Assembly (NCBI RefSeq): GCF_000430665.1
Contig: NZ_AUML01000010.1
Coordinates: forward strand, 62,001-126,000
Length of the DNA: 64,000 nt
Origin: Aquimarina muelleri DSM 19832
GTDB lineage: Bacteria > Bacteroidota > Bacteroidia > Flavobacteriales > Flavobacteriaceae
Direction of reading: 5' to 3'
The notes below the pieces were generated by a model that was not told where the DNA came from, ran no database searches, and saw only the letters and a program-made list of their open reading frames with translations. Below are positions 55,622-64,000 of the stretch, piece after piece (the first letter of the stretch is position 1; each line of letters opens with the position of its first letter). The translations under genes were made by a program, and so were the position numbers.

Positions 55622-55874
55622 GGTAACTTTGTCAGTTCACCCACTTGCTTAGTGGGGGTGGGGTACTTTAAAACTGGGAACAGCAGGTAATTTTGTCAGT
55701 ACACCCACCTGAATTAGCGAGTGCACCCACTACATTACCAGGCGCGACAGGTAACTTTGCTATCCATCTAACAAATTTTAGGGTAGAGCCTGTCTTTTTT
55801 GCTATCCATCTCGTCTTTTTAGAGGTACAGCTTACCAAAAAAGATAGTGCACCCATATTTTTTGCTATCTATCT
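55622..55874. repeat. Mosaic of short direct repeats
   Basis: A 26-bp unit starting GGTAACTTTGTCAGT at 55622-55647 recurs at 55686-55711 (23 of 26 identical); its first 10 bases recur at 55750. TTTGCTATCCATCT occurs at 55756-55769 and 55798-55811 and, with one change, at 55861-55874. A reverse-oriented piece of the 21-bp unit (GGGGTACTTT) is at 55660-55669, and CCCACT/AGTGGG (55640-55656) forms a hairpin. Confidence 0.8.
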
Positions 55875-56060
55875 TATGATTTTGTCTCCTTAGACACCAA
55901 ATTTTACTTGTTACTGCTATGGGTTGATATGTTTTTGACTTTTATATTTAACTAGGCATAAGAAAATTTATGTCAATCAAAGTAATTTTTAATAGAAAAT
56001 TGTACTTTGGTAAAACTCAGCAGAACTATCGAATACGAGTAATCTTTCAATTAAAAACCT

Positions 56061-56086
56061 TGTCATCTTGAGCTTATCGAAAGAGC
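56061..56086 (+). repeat. REP-like sequence (GTCATCTTGAGCTTATCGAAAG)
   Basis: Resembles the TGTCAT(C/T)(T/C)TGAGCTTGTCGAA family of short extragenic repeats seen in Bacteroidota and other phyla. Single copy here, between the mosaic repeats and the thioesterase gene end. Call rests on recall of the motif only. Confidence 0.4.
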
Positions 56087-56219
56087 GATACAATTTTTCT
56101 TGTTACCCTATGAAAAACTCCTCAATTTGACGGCTTTTTTAAACCAAATTTTTAGATCGAGCTCACGTTATTTACGACTACTAAGCGTCCTACATTTAAA
56201 GAATGCATAACTGGAAATC

Positions 56220-56984
56220 TTACGGTACAATAGCAACAGTACATCTGTCTATAATGATCTGCGCTAATTCTTTGGGATAATCATGTATAAAAAAATGGTT
56301 TCCTTTAAAAATTTGTGAGCTAAAACTCTTTGAAGTAAAATTTTTCCAATTTTCAATTCTGCCTTTCTTCTCTTCTTCAGATCCCATCAATGCAAAGATA
56401 GGTGCGTCAATTTTAATTTCTTCTTCAGAAAAATCATCTTTTTCTAAAATTTCAAAATCTGCTCGCATTATCGGTCCAAAAAAATCATATAGTTCTTCGG
56501 ATTCTAAAACCTCCTCAGGAACTCCTCCTAACTTTCTTAGTTCTTTTTTAAAGTCAGAATCGTTCATCAAATATCGCTGTTGTTTTACTTCTAATTCTTT
56601 TATTCCTGGCCCTGGATTTCCCGAAACAATTAAATGTAAAGGAAGATCTCCTCTTTTTTGCATTTCGTTAACTACGGATAATCCAAGTGTAGCTCCCATA
56701 CTATGCCCATAAATTAAGTAGGGCTGATCATTTCTTAGCGACTTAACTTGATTTACATAATCTTGTATTGCTTCTTTTTTATTTTTAAGAGGACTTTCTT
56801 TAAACCTTTTACCTCTTCCTGGTATTTCTAAAGGGATAAAATCTATATCTGTATTTATATAGCTTCTTAAGAAATCAAAAGAATAGCAGCTACCTCCTGC
56901 AAAATGAAGCAAAAACAACTGCATTTTATTTTGTGGAAAACTTAACAATCTACTTTTATTAATTTGCTCTTTTTGTTTCTTCAT
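56220..56984 (-). CDS. Type II thioesterase of the NRPS cluster
   Basis: 254 residues from the Met at 56984 (earlier in-frame Met codons reach 56993). Alpha/beta hydrolase: LLHFAGGSCYSFDFLR, PLEIPGRGKRF, nucleophile in YGHSMGATLG, Asp in FALMGSEEEKKG, and His in FKGNHFFIH. Matches external editing thioesterases (SrfAD/GrsT-like), which remove mis-primed or stalled groups from carrier domains. Since neither synthetase has its own thioesterase domain, it could also release the product. It overlaps the 3' end of the receptor gene. Confidence 0.93.
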   Translation of the reverse strand: MKKQKEQINKSRLLSFPQNKMQLFLLHFAGGSCYSFDFLRSYINTDIDFIPLEIPGRGKRFKESPLKNKKEAIQDYVNQVKSLRNDQPYLIYGHSMGATLGLSVVNEMQKRGDLPLHLIVSGNPGPGIKELEVKQQRYLMNDSDFKKELRKLGGVPEEVLESEELYDFFGPIMRADFEILEKDDFSEEEIKIDAPIFALMGSEEEKKGRIENWKNFTSKSFSSQIFKGNHFFIHDYPKELAQIIIDRCTVAIVP

Positions 56985-59340
56985 CATTTCCAAATTTTCT
57001 GTCTCTAACTCTTATCTTTCTATTTCCAAAATTATACGATAATGAAAACCTAAAAAACCTTCTACTATAGTTACTTGAATAGTTGACTTCTACATCATCA
57101 ACTTCAGAAACAATATTATTCATACTACCCGTATCGAATATATCCTTAACATATAAAGATAATCGTAGATTATTTTTAAAGAAGCCTTGTTTTATTCCTA
57201 TATCCAGACCGTACCTTTCTCCATAATCTAACAATCTATCTTTATAAGGAGAACTATAAAAAAGATCAACTTGTAATTTGGTAGATTGGCTTAGAGAAAA
57301 TGTGTTATAAGTATCTAAGTATAATTGAAATCCATTTTTTGGTTCCGCATCCAAATCAATATCAAAATCAGATTTATATCCTATTAAAAATACCTGATTT
57401 TGACTTTCCCACCAAGATATTTTATTAAAGGTATATATTTCACCTATTCCTCCTTTATATCCTGTATAATAATTACGTCGAATTACTGCTTGTATATTAT
57501 TTTCTTTATCCGCAGTAAAAACTGTTCCAAAACCGTTAGATGTTGTACTAAAGAAAATATTTGTAGTTAATACTTCTTTATGTGTATAATTAAATTCAAA
57601 ACTATCTGTAAAAGAAGGCTGTATAAAAGGATTTCCTTCTGAATATGTACTACTATTGGTAAAAGTTCTGAAAGGATTTAAAATTCTAAAACTGGGTCTT
57701 TTAATTCTTCTCCCATAATTAAACGAAAAATCATTGTTTTCATTTTTTTGATACGCAATATAAAATGTTGGAAACAATTTTAAATAATCATTTTTATTTG
57801 TTTGATCTAAGGTTTTAGAGAACCCCTCGGTAATTGTATTTTCAACTCTTAAACCTACTTGCATTCTCCACTTCTTTTTTATTTCTTTTGAAGCATTTAG
57901 ATATAATGCCTGTACATCTTCTTTATATTCAAATTCATTAGATAATATAGGATCAAAAACTGGTTCTCCTGTTATAGTATTAAGACTTACTAAATCATTT
58001 ACTGTTTTTATAAAACTTAACTTAGCTCCATAGGATAGATTTATTGATTCAAAAGGGTGTTCTATATCTACCTTTCCACTAAAATTATCTATGCGTTGGT
58101 TAGATGAATTAATAGCGGCTTGATTTATATTTAAAAAATTGTCATCCGGGGACAATGTATTAACGATATAATCTCTTTTTAATTTATTGTCATAGTCAAA
58201 ATAATCGAAATCAAAAGAGGCTCTTCTTCCCAAAGTATCAATTTTTGAGATTAAATGAAAGTTATATAAATGGCTATTTATTTCACTCTCATTTTTACCA
58301 GAACTATCAAATATTGAATCTAGTCTATTTGTACTGTTAAAAATATTAGTTATTGTCTTATCTTTTCTATCTGGTCTATTAAAATTACCTAAATATTGGG
58401 CTCCAATCGATATCATTTTTGAAACATCATAATCTAAAGAAATTCGACCTGAGAGGTTATCTTTTTGCTGTTTTGCCTTTATTCTAGCATCCCATGGACC
58501 ATTTGGATATTTTGTGATAAAATCTTCAATTTCTCTTATTGCTCCTATATTTCCATTAACACTTAAACCTAATTTGACTTTATTCTTACTGTATAAAAAA
58601 TTATTTGCTACATTAAAAAAGTTGTATGTATTTTGGTTGTATGCTACTGTCGTTGAATTTTTCCAAGAATTTCTTACTCCTTTTTTATAGATTATATTGA
58701 TTAGACCTCCGCTTCCTGCTGCTTCATATTTTGCAGGTGGATTTGTAATAACTTCAATTTTTTTAATCTCTGAAGCGACAATAGAATTTAAAAAAGTCAC
58801 TAACTCTTCTCCTGATAGTTGTAACATACGACCATCTACCATAACCCGAGAGGCACCTCTACCAATCATACTAATTGCATCATTCTCTACAGTAACTCCT
58901 GGAGCAACACGCAGAGCATCTAAAGCGTTACCACCACTAGCTGCAATACTATTTTCTACATTAAATATCAATCTATCTGGTTTTCGCTCAATCAATCTTT
59001 TTCTGTTTTTTATAACCACCTCATCTAATTGCTCTGTAGATGGTTCTAAAAAGATATCTTCAAGAACCTGACTGTTTTCAATAACAATTTGCTTTTTTAA
59101 TTCTTTATATCCTAGAATATTTATTTCAAGTGTATAAGAACCTTTATCCGTCTCTAAAATAAAAGATCCGATTTGATCGGTTATATCGTAAGTTTTAATA
59201 GTATTTATAGAATCTTTTAATACAATGCTAGCAAAGGAAACGGGACCATTAGTATCTTTAATCAATCCGCTTATTTCTATTTGAGAAATTCCTGTGAATG
59301 AAATAAGAGATATTAAAAATATGAGTTTTAACTGTTTCAT
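56959..59340 (-). CDS. TonB-dependent outer-membrane receptor (outer membrane beta-barrel family)
   Basis: 793 residues. Signal peptide (about 1-19); a carboxypeptidase-regulatory-like beta sandwich (about 20-100, ISGLIKDTNGPVSFASIVLKD); a plug with LDALRVAPGVTVENDAISMIG, VMVDGRMLQLSG and VITNPPAKYEAAGSGGLINI (read in parts); and a large C-terminal beta barrel ending in RFSLSYNFGNRK. This is the FecA/siderophore-like rather than SusC-like layout. The location between NRPS2 and the thioesterase, with the latter overlapping, points to re-uptake of the product, for example a metal chelator. It starts 75 bp after NRPS2. Confidence 0.9.
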   Translation of the reverse strand: MKQLKLIFLISLISFTGISQIEISGLIKDTNGPVSFASIVLKDSINTIKTYDITDQIGSFILETDKGSYTLEINILGYKELKKQIVIENSQVLEDIFLEPSTEQLDEVVIKNRKRLIERKPDRLIFNVENSIAASGGNALDALRVAPGVTVENDAISMIGRGASRVMVDGRMLQLSGEELVTFLNSIVASEIKKIEVITNPPAKYEAAGSGGLINIIYKKGVRNSWKNSTTVAYNQNTYNFFNVANNFLYSKNKVKLGLSVNGNIGAIREIEDFITKYPNGPWDARIKAKQQKDNLSGRISLDYDVSKMISIGAQYLGNFNRPDRKDKTITNIFNSTNRLDSIFDSSGKNESEINSHLYNFHLISKIDTLGRRASFDFDYFDYDNKLKRDYIVNTLSPDDNFLNINQAAINSSNQRIDNFSGKVDIEHPFESINLSYGAKLSFIKTVNDLVSLNTITGEPVFDPILSNEFEYKEDVQALYLNASKEIKKKWRMQVGLRVENTITEGFSKTLDQTNKNDYLKLFPTFYIAYQKNENNDFSFNYGRRIKRPSFRILNPFRTFTNSSTYSEGNPFIQPSFTDSFEFNYTHKEVLTTNIFFSTTSNGFGTVFTADKENNIQAVIRRNYYTGYKGGIGEIYTFNKISWWESQNQVFLIGYKSDFDIDLDAEPKNGFQLYLDTYNTFSLSQSTKLQVDLFYSSPYKDRLLDYGERYGLDIGIKQGFFKNNLRLSLYVKDIFDTGSMNNIVSEVDDVEVNYSSNYSRRFFRFSLSYNFGNRKIRVRDRKFGNDEETKRAN

Positions 59341-59415
59341 TATTATTTTGATTTATTATTTTAATTTGTTGTTTATTATTTTTTCTCTTAAATAATGGTT
59401 TACTCAAAGTTCTTA

Positions 59416-62400
59416 TTAAACTAATATTAAATCTTTAAGACCGAGGATTCTTTTCTCTATAAAAGAATTTAGGCTAAAGTTTTGTTGGTTATTTTCGTAT
59501 GTTTTTTTTGGACAAACTAACCGTAATGATATCCCATTTTTGAATACTACACACACTAATCCTAATCCATAAAAATCATCCCACCAAAATTTTTCTAAAC
59601 TAATAGATGTTTCTGTATTTGTTTGATTTTTTTCTATCTCTCTGTTTTTTTGAAAACTAAAATTAAAATACCCTCTTATATGCTTATCTATATCCAGCTC
59701 TGAAAAATCTTTTCTAATAATCCCATAAGGTATTTTTTGATATAGTCGAATTTTTAGGTATTGCTCATACACATCATAAACATGTTCTTTAACCGATTTA
59801 CCAGCAGCCGAGATAATTGGTAAAGGCAAGAAATTAGTAGTAACTCCCAATACTTTTGTAATATCGATTTCTTCATAGGACTCTTCTTTTCCATTTACTG
59901 CTATCATTTGCATACAAGAATTCTTTACATCTAATTCTTCTAACAAGCTTTGATGAGCTCCCAGAAATAATGCTGTTATAGGTAATTTTAGATTCTTTAC
60001 TATTTCATTTATTATTTCATACTGTTCGCCAATAATTGTAGTATGCTGTACAACATAATCTGAAAATTCGTTTTTAATGGGTATTTTGGTTTCCACTAAA
60101 TGAAGATTTTTAAGGTAGTTTAGCCACCAGTTTCTTTGAGTGATCCCTTTTTTTGAGTTTAAAAAATTTTTCTGCCACAAAGCAAAAGAATCGTTAGAAA
60201 TACTAATTTTTGGTGTTTTTGGCTGTTCTAAATTAGCATTTAAATTTTCTAGAAAATCCCCAAAGGTATCCACATCTAATAGAGCATGTGCTATACTAAA
60301 ACGTAAATAAGCAGTATTCAAGTTATCTTTATCAACCACTATAAAAACACGAATTAATGCTGTTTGATCAAAATAGTTAAATACTTTTTTTAAAAAAGAA
60401 TTTGATTTTCTTTCAATTTCTACTTGATGTTTTGGAAGAAATCCTTCTAGTATATTTATATCTAACTTAACCTTATCTTTTGAAACTTGCTTTTGTAAAA
60501 TTTCATCTTCAAATTCTCTTTTCTTAAAACTCACTGTAAGTGAAGGATAGAAGCTTAAAAGATTACGAAATTTTTCTTCAAAATTATTTTTAGAAAAATT
60601 AGATATTACTATCGTATTTGATGATATCATCGCTGAAGGTTTCCTTAAAAAAAAGATTTGATTTTCTGAAACTAAATTATATTCATCGGATGATATATTT
60701 TTTTTAGTTGCATTTTGATGTACCCCATCGTTTAACTCTTGTATTTGTAATTCTGATTTTTTTTGTAGCTTACCAACCTCTATGGTGCTTTTATCAATTG
60801 TTTTAGCCATATCTTCTAGTATTGGATTTTCTATACTATCTCTAACACTAAGATTATATCCTTTCTTCTTTAAAAGACTTATTAATTGTATAGATTTTAT
60901 AGAGTTTCCTCCTAGATCATAAAAGTTATCTTTAACACCTACCGTTTTAATCCCTAGTATTGATTGCCATATAATCGCTAATTTTTTTTCTTCTTGGGTA
61001 ACTGGTTTTATATACTCTTTCTTGTTATAAGAATTTTCATCAGGACTTGGTAATGCCTTACTATCTATTTTACCATTGTTTGTTAATGGTATTTTCTCTA
61101 GTTGGACATAAATTTTAGGAACCATATACTCTGGTAACTTTCCTTCTATAATTTGCCGTACTTTTGTGAAATTAATTTCTTTATTGCTAACTAGATAAGC
61201 TACTAAATGTTTTGACCCGTATGCATCTTTTTTAACTATAACTACGGATTGCTCAATATCTTGAATCTGTTCTACTGCTAATTCTATTTCTCCTAGTTCT
61301 ATTCGGTATCCACGGATTTTAACTTGATGATCTATTCTTCCTATAAATTCTACATTACCATTGGGTAACCAACGAGCCAAATCTCCAGTCTTATACAATC
61401 TTGCTCCTTTTTTAAATGGATTATCAATAAATTTATCTGATGTTAAATCTGGTCGGTTTAAATATCCACGAGCCAGTTGTGTTCCTCCAATACATAATTC
61501 TCCTATAGCTCCTACTGGCATTAGTTGTAAATCTTTAGAGAGTATCAAAAACTCCGTATTTGATACAGGCGTTCCTATTGGAATATTCTTAGAATCTATT
61601 GCTGCAGCATTTGTTATTTTAAAAGTCGAAGCACAGATACTTGCTTCTGTCGGACCATACGCATTGTAATAACTTCCTCCATAAAATAAATAAGAAATAA
61701 CTCTTCTGTAATCCGATGCTTCTCCTCCTACTATTAATGTTTTTACATTTTTAAAGCTTTCTGGTTTCATTATATGAAAAAAAGAAGCAGGCAACGTTAC
61801 TATATCAATAGCATTGTCTTGAATATATTGTCCTAATAAATAAGGATTATTTCGTATTTCTTTATTCGCTATAAAAAGACTTGAACCAGATAATAAAGTA
61901 TTAAATATCTCAGAAATAGAGACATCAAAAGAAAAAGACATAAACTGTAGTACTCGCAGATTACTGGTAATATTAAAAACATCAATATGTGCCAAAATTG
62001 CATTTAAAACAGCTTTATGTTCAATCATAACTCCTTTTGGATTACCCGTAGATCCAGAGGTATAAATTACATAAGCTAGACCATTTGGTGAGGCATAATT
62101 TATATTCTCTAAGTCATAATTTACTACATCAAAAACACTGTCTATTACTAATAGTGAATCATTGAAAAATTTTATATCAGATATATAAGAATCATTAGTT
62201 ATCAAAACCTTAATATTAGCATCATCTATAATGTATTGTTTACGATCTAACGGATAGTTTGTATCTATAGGAACGTATACTGCTCCTGCTTTTAAAATTG
62301 CCAAAAGACAAACAATACATTGTTCACTTTTATCTAAATGAACTCCAACAAAATCTTCTTTATCAATATTGTACTCCTTTATTAAATAATTTGCTAATTG

Positions 62401-64000
62401 ATTAGATTTCTTTTCTAACTCTATATATGTTAGTGTTTTATTTCCAAATACTACTGCAACAGTCTCTGGAGTATTATTTGCTTGTTCTACAAATAATTCT
62501 ACTACTGTTTTACCTAATGGATATGTTACTTCTGTAGCATTAAAGACATCTAATATTTCATAACGATCTTTTTTGGTTAAGAATTCAATAGTACTTAGGG
62601 CTGCTTTTGGAGAGGATAGTAAATTAAGCATTAATTGCTTAAAATGTTGTATCATATTAGATATCATATCCTCATCATATATATCTGTATTATAAATGAC
62701 ATCAAGGGCAATTACATCTTCTAACTTTGTCGCATGGAATTCTATATCATTTTTACAAACAGTATTTCCTCTGTCTTTAATCTCATCTAACAAATGATCT
62801 TCTACACATGTAGTATTTTCAATATTTTTGTGTAGTTCCCATGAAATATCAAAAAGAGCTGTCCTGCTTTGATCATATTTTATTTCTAAATCTTCTACCA
62901 GTTTATCAAAAGCATATTCCTGATGTCTATAGTCTTCTACTGTATTTTCCTTAATTTTTTGATAATACTCAATAAAACTATCTGTTGGATCTATCGTGTT
63001 TCGTAAAGCTAAAATATTTACATAAAAGCCTATTTGATCTTCCAAATCAGGATGTGTTCTACCAGCAAATGGACTTCCTATAATTATATCTTTGGCAGAG
63101 GTATATTTGTGTAGTAGAATATTGATCCCAGATAACATCAACATAAATAGATTTCCATTATTTTCTTTAATAAATCGATCCAGTTTTTTGGTAACATCCT
63201 TAGAAAAATACCCTCCTAAACATTTTCCATTATATGTTTTACTCTTTGGGCGAGGTTTATAAGATGGTAAATCAATTATAGGTAGTTCTCCTGATAATTT
63301 TTCTAACCAATATTCTTTATGTCTTTTTTGAGTATCATTATCCGATTGTTCTAATTGCCAAGCTGTATAATCCTTGTATTGTATTCGTAAAGGAGAAATA
63401 TCCGGGGAAACACCAGAGAGATAAGCATTGTAATATTGCATAATATCTCTTGATAAAACATCTGTTGACCATCCATCACTAATAATATGATGCAAATTAT
63501 AATAATATATATATTTATCTTCAGATAGTCGAAGTAAACAGACTCGTAATAAAGGCCCTTTTTCTAAGTCGAATGGTTTGTAAGAATCATTCTTAACATA
63601 CTCTTTTGCAATTACCTCAGCATCTTTCCCTCTACAATCTTTATAACCAATAGCAAGATTAAGTTCTTTTGAATTTAGAACAAATTGCCTTATTTCACCT
63701 AAATCATCTACTTTAAATACAGTGCGTAATATTTCATGTCTTTCTATAACAGAATATATAGCCTTTTGAAAACATGTAATATCATACACTTTATCTAGAA
63801 CAATCGTGTTTGGAATATTGCATGCAATAGAAGCTTCTTCTAATTGGCTAACCAACCATAACCTGCGCTGTGCGTTAGAAATCTTATAACTATCGGATTC
63901 AGGGATCTTTTTTATATTTATAAAATCCGATCCTAAAGAAGATCTCACATCTTTTTCTAAAAAATCTATAAGTTCTGTTTTATTTTCTTTTATGATTTTA
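59416..64000 (-). CDS. Nonribosomal peptide synthetase, C-A-T-C* (N-terminus cut by window edge)
   Basis: Open from the right edge; numbering here starts at the GTG at 63948, which is probably internal. The codons before it read KENKTELIDFLEKD, like the end of a TubC-type docking domain. Condensation domain (about 20-450) with HHIISDG at 153-159; adenylation domain (about 470-965) with YTSGSTGNPKG at 629-639 and Lys960; carrier with Ser1016 in GGNSI; a terminal condensation-like domain (about 1085-1510) whose HHxxxDG is altered to A-H-A-L-L-D-V (1220-1226), keeping the second His and the Asp. Pocket residues by eye: D-V-S-T-I-G-A-I-C-K, 7 of 10 equal to GrsA (Phe). No thioesterase domain. Confidence 0.93.
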   Translation of the reverse strand, partial: KIIKENKTELIDFLEKDVRSSLGSDFINIKKIPESDSYKISNAQRRLWLVSQLEEASIACNIPNTIVLDKVYDITCFQKAIYSVIERHEILRTVFKVDDLGEIRQFVLNSKELNLAIGYKDCRGKDAEVIAKEYVKNDSYKPFDLEKGPLLRVCLLRLSEDKYIYYYNLHHIISDGWSTDVLSRDIMQYYNAYLSGVSPDISPLRIQYKDYTAWQLEQSDNDTQKRHKEYWLEKLSGELPIIDLPSYKPRPKSKTYNGKCLGGYFSKDVTKKLDRFIKENNGNLFMLMLSGINILLHKYTSAKDIIIGSPFAGRTHPDLEDQIGFYVNILALRNTIDPTDSFIEYYQKIKENTVEDYRHQEYAFDKLVEDLEIKYDQSRTALFDISWELHKNIENTTCVEDHLLDEIKDRGNTVCKNDIEFHATKLEDVIALDVIYNTDIYDEDMISNMIQHFKQLMLNLLSSPKAALSTIEFLTKKDRYEILDVFNATEVTYPLGKTVVELFVEQANNTPETVAVVFGNKTLTYIELEKKSNQLANYLIKEYNIDKEDFVGVHLDKSEQCIVCLLAILKAGAVYVPIDTNYPLDRKQYIIDDANIKVLITNDSYISDIKFFNDSLLVIDSVFDVVNYDLENINYASPNGLAYVIYTSGSTGNPKGVMIEHKAVLNAILAHIDVFNITSNLRVLQFMSFSFDVSISEIFNTLLSGSSLFIANKEIRNNPYLLGQYIQDNAIDIVTLPASFFHIMKPESFKNVKTLIVGGEASDYRRVISYLFYGGSYYNAYGPTEASICASTFKITNAAAIDSKNIPIGTPVSNTEFLILSKDLQLMPVGAIGELCIGGTQLARGYLNRPDLTSDKFIDNPFKKGARLYKTGDLARWLPNGNVEFIGRIDHQVKIRGYRIELGEIELAVEQIQDIEQSVVIVKKDAYGSKHLVAYLVSNKEINFTKVRQIIEGKLPEYMVPKIYVQLEKIPLTNNGKIDSKALPSPDENSYNKKEYIKPVTQEEKKLAIIWQSILGIKTVGVKDNFYDLGGNSIKSIQLISLLKKKGYNLSVRDSIENPILEDMAKTIDKSTIEVGKLQKKSELQIQELNDGVHQNATKKNISSDEYNLVSENQIFFLRKPSAMISSNTIVISNFSKNNFEEKFRNLLSFYPSLTVSFKKREFEDEILQKQVSKDKVKLDINILEGFLPKHQVEIERKSNSFLKKVFNYFDQTALIRVFIVVDKDNLNTAYLRFSIAHALLDVDTFGDFLENLNANLEQPKTPKISISNDSFALWQKNFLNSKKGITQRNWWLNYLKNLHLVETKIPIKNEFSDYVVQHTTIIGEQYEIINEIVKNLKLPITALFLGAHQSLLEELDVKNSCMQMIAVNGKEESYEEIDITKVLGVTTNFLPLPIISAAGKSVKEHVYDVYEQYLKIRLYQKIPYGIIRKDFSELDIDKHIRGYFNFSFQKNREIEKNQTNTETSISLEKFWWDDFYGLGLVCVVFKNGISLRLVCPKKTYENNQQNFSLNSFIEKRILGLKDLILV

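Larger units (their letters stand above)
55252..56219. other. 970-bp non-coding patch inside the NRPS cluster
   Basis: Contains no convincing gene. From left to right: about 250 bp of AT-rich DNA that must include the exporter promoter, four 21-bp tandem repeats (55514-55597), a mosaic of short direct repeats (55622-55874), and a REP-like motif (56061-56086). It is GC-richer between 55510 and 55760 than its surroundings. The 62-residue minus-strand frame at 55668-55856 translates the repeats (RWIAK twice) and is not called as a gene. Confidence 0.75.

Noticed and set aside
55668-55856. 62-residue minus-strand ORF as a precursor peptide
   Set aside because: It simply translates the intergenic mosaic repeats (RWIAK, VGAL phrases), and has neither a family match nor a ribosome-binding context.
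63946-63948. GTG at 63948 as the true NRPS start
   Set aside because: The frame stays open to the window edge and the upstream codons look like docking-domain sequence, so the start is most likely outside.

Overview
The window is AT-rich DNA from a marine-type member of the Bacteroidota, most likely a Flavobacteriaceae species close to Aquimarina (genus is inference). Support: gldJ and porV of the gliding/type IX secretion (T9SS) apparatus, a secreted peptidase with a T9SS sorting domain, Bacteroidota-style TAnnTTTG -7 boxes, lipoproteins with flavobacterial lipoboxes, and the flavobacterial order porV-cdd-pdhA-pdhC. No rRNA, tRNA, CRISPR array or intact insertion sequence was seen.

Layout. 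1-4.3 kb: purK (cut by the left edge), purE and an M3 metallopeptidase. 4.4-6.5 kb: secreted modular M28 peptidase. 7.1-11.4 kb: a GbsR/MarR-type regulator and a four-gene operon (membrane protein, methyltransferase, TIGR01777 epimerase, SRPBCC protein) that share a 26-bp operator-like repeat, then an ECF sigma factor with a small zinc-type anti-sigma candidate. 11.7-19.7 kb: UbiA-like protein, gcvP, truncated haemoglobin, KAS III enzyme, unknown secreted protein, methyltransferase and glycosyltransferase, then a decayed lipoprotein gene. 20.0-22 kb: TetR regulon (regulator, SDR, AhpD-like protein) with palindromic operators and copy A of a 97-bp repeat. 22-34 kb: pafA, mlaEF, a sprT-manC-DUF389-PNPOx run, a DUF4349 lipoprotein, a membrane regulator-like gene with no ATG/GTG/TTG start, a beta/gamma-crystallin-like lipoprotein, an SDR and an M28 lipoprotein. 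34-43 kb: pdhC, pdhA, cdd, repeat copy B, porV, gldJ, murF; the porU expected between porV and gldJ is absent.

42.9-64 kb is a nonribosomal peptide (NRPS) gene cluster, all on the minus strand and continuing past the right edge: two C-A-T-C synthetases, a type II thioesterase, a TonB-dependent receptor, a PvdE/SyrD-like cyclic-peptide exporter, a secreted S33-type peptidase with C-terminal membrane helices, two tandem paralogous ligases whose motif order suggests a circularly permuted ATP-grasp fold, and a phosphopantetheinyl transferase. A plausible reading is: the PPTase activates both carrier domains, the NRPSs build a short peptide (one module predicted for Gly), the ATP-grasp pair adds or joins residues, the exporter moves the product to the periplasm, the peptidase trims it there, and the receptor takes the finished compound (perhaps a metallophore) back up. 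This is the best candidate for an undescribed system here. A 970-bp non-coding patch of nested tandem and mosaic repeats splits the cluster in two.
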